Assembly (NCBI RefSeq): GCF_000004075.3
Contig: NC_026657.2
Span: 29,358,408 to 29,422,407 of the forward strand
Source: Cucumis sativus
Taxonomy: Eukaryota > Streptophyta > Magnoliopsida > Cucurbitales > Cucurbitaceae
Direction of reading: 5' to 3'
DNA length: 64,000 nt
Of this stretch, positions 59,001 to 64,000 are shown one piece after another (position 1 is the stretch's first letter; each line of letters begins with the position of its first letter). The notes beneath the pieces are model-generated. The model was not told the origin of the DNA. It searched no databases and was given only the letters and a program-made list of their open reading frames with translations. The position numbers and the translations under genes are program-made.

Positions 59001-62000
59001 GGGATCTTGATCAATCAGGAGTAAGCACCTCCTCTGCAGGTTCAGTAGTGATTTCATCACCACAGTTTTCAGAGCTCATTCAGAATGCTGTAAAAGAATA
59101 CACCAATCATGGACTACCTGGGGAAGTTGGCGCTTTCCTGGATTTTGTGAAGTCTCATTTTCCTCCCTTACGAGACATCCAAGTGCCTGGTACATCAAAT
59201 GTTAAAGGAGAAAAGATAATATTCAGCTTTGATACTTTGGAAGAAGATATTTATTTATCTGTTTGTAAAGAAATGCATGATACTCTGCATTCTAAATTCA
59301 ACGACGATGAAAAAATTTCTAAAGTTGCAAGTGGAGGAGATTCTAGGTCTGTGCTGCATGTAAAATATATAGCTGCTCTATCAAGGGAACTGGCAGAAAA
59401 TCATTCAACTTCTGAAAGCGCTCGTAACATTCACATGCCTGTTGAATCTTTACAGCCTACCATATTGAATGAAATTGGTCCTACAGATTGTGATGGAATT
59501 TATCTTTCTTCTTGTGGGCATGCTGTGCATCAAGGATGTCTTGATAGATACTTATCTTCATTGAAGGAAAGGTATCCTTTTCAACATCAATCCATTTTTA
59601 CTCACAACAGATGTTTGTTTAATTGTTTTTATTTTTCGTTGCAATTTATGGATTTTGTCATTTTTGGCCAACCTTAATATCATAGTCTGATGTTTCTAAG
59701 TTTGAGTTTTGTGGCATTATAGAGCAGAGGGCAAAAGCAGGAAAAACTAGTTGTAGGAAAAGGGAACTTCTTGTAGCAATTTGTGAATTCCTTTCTTTAG
59801 AAAGAGAAAAGTGATGGTTAAATTTTGTTCTTCAACGGATTGAGAATTGAATTATCCCTTAAATAGACTGTGGGTAGTTTGAGTGACTAATAGTATATGT
59901 TAGCTGTGTCTGTTTCCTCTTCTTTTATCATATATTTTGACTGTAACAGTAGTTCTAGGGCCTGGGAGGGTTTACCAGCACTCTCAAACTTCCTGGGTGT
60001 TATCGTTCTAACTTTGAAATTGTAATTGTGATATCTTAACTTTTTGAGGATCAAATCAATTGCAAGTATTAGGGAAACATCCTTACATTCCTGCCTCGTT
60101 TACATGTACTTGGGCCTTTTTAGGGCAAGGTCTGAAGAGGACTTTGTGCCCTTCCACTGTTGTATAGCTAGAAATAGGACATTATAATAACCTTGCTTGA
60201 ACAAGATTCATTCTATAGGTTGTCTACGTTATCCTTGAGTTCTGAGAAATAAGGTATCTTTAGTTGTATGTTTAAGTGCAACATTACGTATTTTCGTAGA
60301 CTGCTTGTGGTACTTTTGGTTCCTTCTGTTCCAATATATATTTTAATGTCAAACATACGTTCTTTTGTTGTACTTTCAGGTTTGCTCGTAGAATTGTATT
60401 TGAAGGAGGGCATATTGTTGATCCTGAGCAGGTATGTGCTTGTCTCATGTAGTTCTTCTTTCTGTGTTTTCTTCGAATAAAGAGCCAGAAATTTTAATTA
60501 ACCTAATCATAATATCAATCATCTTCATTGAAAGTTCGGTATCCCAACTTAAGTCAAAGTTTGATGCTTCAATTACCTGATCAGATTATCCTCTCAATCC
60601 AAACCCAGAAATTTTACATCCAAAAATTAACGTTGTGGCTTTTATCTAGTTTTGTAGTCTCTGTTCTAAAATATTCTCTCTCGACCTTATGTATGATTGT
60701 ACATCACAAGATCTAGATGCTTCATGAAAGCAGGCATATACATGGTTCTTATTAAATGGAGCTATATGTTTCTTCAAGTAGTAATCTTCATTAGTCTTTA
60801 TTATGCAGATTTAGTGGTTAGGATTGTAGGTTTTTCAGAGGCGTTTAGTAAGCACTAAGCAACTACAAACCATTTGTTTATAATCAATTGTCAAGTCTAT
60901 ACTTGGACTAAGATATAATCCGTTTGATATTTGGATGACACCTAGCCTGGTGCTAATCATCCCAACTTCTGATCACTTGTATGCTTGACCATGTATTGAA
61001 ATAGTACTATCTTTTGAATTTTAGGGACAGGATGATGGTATGGTTTGTTGTTTTATACAGGTTCATAGTTATATATATTTATATAACTATAATAAGGAAA
61101 TTTGGTTTTATGTAACAGGGAGAATTCTTGTGCCCGGTGTGCAGACGTCTTTCAAATTCCACTTTGCCTGCATTTCCTAGGGAATTTCAAAAGATTTGGA
61201 GCCCGAGGACGAGTTCAGTTGGGACTCTTTCTCATGTTTCAGGTCATCTTAATAAATCAAATGAAAGAGTGAATCCACTTTATATTCAGGAAGCAGTAGC
61301 TCTCTTGCAATCTGCAGCTAAGGCTGTTGGGAAGAATAACGTTCTTAAAGATATTTCTGTACACAGACATAAGAAAGTGAGTCGCAATCTCGAAGCTGTT
61401 TCACTTGTTCTGTCTAAGTTGTATTTTTCTTGGAAACAGGATAAGTTAATAAGCTCCTCCCGGGTTAATCCATCAATTCTTATGTGGGACACTCTCAAGT
61501 ATTCCCTCGTATCAATGGAAATTGCTGCTCGTAGTAAGACTGATATGAATCCCAGTATTGGCCTTAATACATTGTATAAGGAGCTTAAAACTTCTGGTGG
61601 TTTTGTGTTGTCTTTATTGCTAAAAGTGATCCAAAGCGTTAAGTGTGAGGATTCTCTCCTTTTGCTTCAAAGATTATGTGGTATTCAAAGGTTTGCAGAT
61701 TCCATCTGCTCTGGAATGTCAAATGAAAATGCTAGTGACTCATGTGGACGAGGTACAACTCTAGGGCCTAGAAGCATTTTTTTCCTCTTAGTCTTTCTGG
61801 GTTATTTTGGGTGCTCCTATATTGGATTTTAGTTGTTTCTTGCATTTTAGGGACTGAGCTGATTGGATAGTTGAAATCTTGTTGAATGTGTTTCTAAATG
61901 TGCATCCATATTCTGTTTAGGGCAAGTCCTTTATGAAGTAGTTGTCGAGGATATTAGATACAATGGCTCTTTACCCGTACATGAACTTCCAATAAATGCT

Positions 62001-63733
62001 AAGATAGATTCCCATCTGGAACCCTTTCTAGGAGTTTTTCTATATATATCTTTAACTGTTCAACTTATAGTTTGCTAATTGATGCTATTGCAGGTATCCT
62101 CCACATCTTGACCAGTCTTCGTTCAGAATTGCCACAATTTGATAGCCAGTTCTTGAGCAGAGGATCTGATCCTGTTATTGCCCATGATCCATTCGCATCG
62201 TTGATGTGGGTTCTCTTTTGCCTTCCTTTCCCCTTTTTATCGTGTAGGGAATCCTTGCTTTCCCTTGTGCATATCTTCTACCTAGTTTCTGTGACGCAGG
62301 TATGTATGAGGCCTTTAAAGTTCCAATGTTGAGTATGTTTTACCAAATCTAGATTTGTAATTTTTAAGTATTTATTTCAGGCTATAATCACATATTTCAT
62401 CAAGTCTCAATGGGAGGTAGATGGGTTGGGTTCTAGTGATTGCTTGATCACTGATATCTGCAAAATTATGGGAGAATCTGGATATGCCCGACAGTATTTT
62501 GTTTCAAATTACACAGAGCCATCTTGTAATGTTAAGGATACAGTACGTAACTTGACTTTCCCTTATCTTCGGAGATGTGCATTACTTCTACAACTACTAA
62601 GTTCTTCTGCACGAGTGCCAATTTTTGATGGAGAGACTGCTTTGGAAACATATCTTGTGGGTAACAATATGATTGACAACATCACAGTGGAACTCAACGA
62701 AGTTGAGAAGCTCCAGAAAATGTTTGAGATTCCTCCATTGGATATTGTTCTTAAGGATAGAACCTCGCGGTTACTTGTTTCAAAATGGTTTTGTCATTTT
62801 AATAAAGAATTTGAATTTCAGAGATTTAAAATTATAAAGCACTGCACACCTGCAGTAGCTTTTCAATTAATTCGTTTACCTCATGTCTACCATGATCTAT
62901 TGCAGAGGTATGTTCGACATCTATTGAATTTCTCTGTTTTTTTTGGTACCATACTGAAAGTTTGGCTAACAAATTTTCTGCTTGAACAGGTACATAAAAA
63001 AGCGGTGTGCTGACTGCAAACATGTCATTGATGATCCTGCATTATGCCTGATATGTGGTAAACTGTGCTCACCAAGCTGGAAATCATGTTGCAGGTCTTT
63101 TTGCCTTTTATAAATAATTGTACTTTCAGATTTGACTTAGATGGGATGCAGTTAACATCATCAAATGTTTTATTTGTGCTTTACTGTTAGCTATGAAGTT
63201 CTGAAAGTTAATTATGCTTGTCTCCAGAGAAAGTGGATGCCAAGCTCATGCAAATATCTGTGCTGCCGGCACTGGTGTATTTTTGCTGATTAGGGTATGT
63301 CAAAATGTCCTTTAATCTTGTGTTTAGGGATCCTTCTGTGGTACATATTTTTTTTCCTGCTGTGGGTTCACTAATAAGATATCTTTTTCTTTTGACAGAG
63401 GACAACAATTCTACTGCAGAGATCTGCACGTCAGGCTCCTTGGCCATCACCTTATTTGGATGCTTTTGGTGAGGAGGTAAATCGTCATCAACATTTACTT
63501 TTATTTACTTGATTATATGATTGCTTTATGGTTCAAGGCATGATTGTAAACTATGATGGAATGATGATGGAATCTCTTTATCATTTCAAATCTAGTATTC
63601 TATAGCATTTTTTTTGGTCATATTCATATTCTGCCTTAATATTTAGTTTCCTCTCATGCTGCAGGATATTGAAATGCGTCGTGGAAAACCATTGTATTTG
63701 AATGAAGAACGTTATGCTGCCCTATCATATATG
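53011..63733 (+). CDS. PRT6: PRT6, N-degron E3 ubiquitin ligase (3' end outside window)
   Basis: Sixteen exons were placed: 53011-53079, 53358-54470, 54787-56006, 56100-56240, 57104-57347, 57427-58152, 58590-58781, 58910-59571, 60380-60431, 61119-61752, 62094-62299, 62381-62907, 62990-63094, 63228-63294, 63399-63476 and 63665-63733. They total 6105 nt, or 2035 codons, open throughout. PRT6 recognises N-terminal Arg and other basic residues and ubiquitinates the protein. In plants it destroys Met-Cys-starting ERF-VII factors, VRN2 and ZPR2 when oxygen and NO are present. The UBR box (about residues 122-192) is rich in Cys/His, with RCRTCEHDPTCAICVPCF and GGGCCDCGD. The RING-type domain spans exons 8-10 (SSCGHAVHQGCLDRY ... 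CPVCRR). The C-terminal Cys-rich UBR-family domain starts at KKRCADCKHVIDDPALCLIC. The frame at ERYAALSYM meets a GT; known PRT6 proteins continue with a short last exon, which must lie beyond 64,000. Confidence 0.92.
58412..58529. repeat. Perfect 59-bp tandem duplication in PRT6 intron 6
   Basis: Two identical adjacent 59-bp units (58,412-58,470 and 58,471-58,529), each beginning CCTTTTATGCCTTGTCTACC and ending GGGGATGATGT. They lie in the sixth intron, which splits exons 6 and 7. The second copy ends about 60 bp before the acceptor at 58,589. Confidence 0.95.
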
Positions 63734-64000
63734 GTGAAGAAAACGAACTCTTTATGTTTTGTTACTCTACAATAAAAATATTTCCTCACCTCCTCAAGTG
63801 ACCAAGTTTTCTCTGGTTTGGAAATTTGAAATGAAGCCTCTGTTAAGCTATCGAACTCAACTATTAATCTTTAATGGCGTAGCCATCTATCTAATTCTTG
63901 TTTACTGTTGTTTAAGGAGATAGAAGAACAAAAAGAAACATTTATTATTTTTGCATCGTAGTTCACTTTTTTATTTGATAGTGTTCCTTTGACTTCTCAA
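63734..64000 (+). other. Start of the last PRT6 intron
   Basis: Begins with a GTGAAG donor after codon ATG. Reading through gives a short tail and a stop at about 63,775, unlike known PRT6 C-termini. Read-through is therefore judged to be unspliced intron, and the final exon is outside the window. Confidence 0.6.

Overview
This is nuclear DNA of a flowering plant, almost certainly a eudicot and probably a rosid. The genes are split by AT-rich introns with ordinary GT-AG borders. They encode plant-only proteins (an FHY1/FHL phytochrome A partner, a SIAMESE-related CDK inhibitor, GRAS, AS1, lignin-type laccases), and the intergenic DNA is very AT-rich. The family cannot be fixed by eye; Cucurbitaceae is only a guess.

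Layout. 0-16 kb is gene-dense: a single-exon PCS1-type aspartic protease (+), a 6-exon laccase (+), a PAT16-type DHHC S-acyltransferase (+), an FHY1/FHL gene (+) and a 5-exon laccase (-) convergent with FHY1. A one-exon SMR4-type cell-cycle inhibitor (-) follows at 18.7 kb. Then comes about 12 kb of AT-rich DNA with no recognisable gene (18.9-30.9 kb). From 31 kb on there are a HAD-family pyrimidine 5'-nucleotidase-like gene (+), a large single-coding-exon GRAS gene of the SCL9/SCL14 type (-), a rhomboid protease (+), a tRNA-Lys(TTT) (-), an AS1/PHANTASTICA-type gene that lacks the MYB half (+), and nearly all of PRT6, the N-degron ubiquitin ligase (+), whose last short exon lies beyond the window.

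Every multi-exon model was assembled by hand. In each one the exon lengths sum to a multiple of three with matching phases, so the exon boundaries are fairly secure.

The genes do not form one pathway. They do form a recognisable ancestral block. From memory, Arabidopsis carries PCS1-FHL-SMR4-HAD-PRT6 close together on chromosome 5 and AS1-SCL9-FHY1 close together on chromosome 2. This window holds the union of the two, as expected if the Arabidopsis segments are reciprocally thinned duplicates.

Most worth a second look: the AS1-type gene that starts at the conserved internal methionine and has no R2R3 MYB domain; the two laccases with mutually exclusive intron sets and a shared miR397-type target site; a 19-nt antisense match to that laccase site in the gene-poor region; an ACGTG-box cluster upstream of the GRAS gene; a perfect 59-bp tandem duplication inside a PRT6 intron; and an unassigned, possibly decayed coding stretch near 42.3-42.6 kb. 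No CRISPR, phage, viral or intact transposon feature was recognised.
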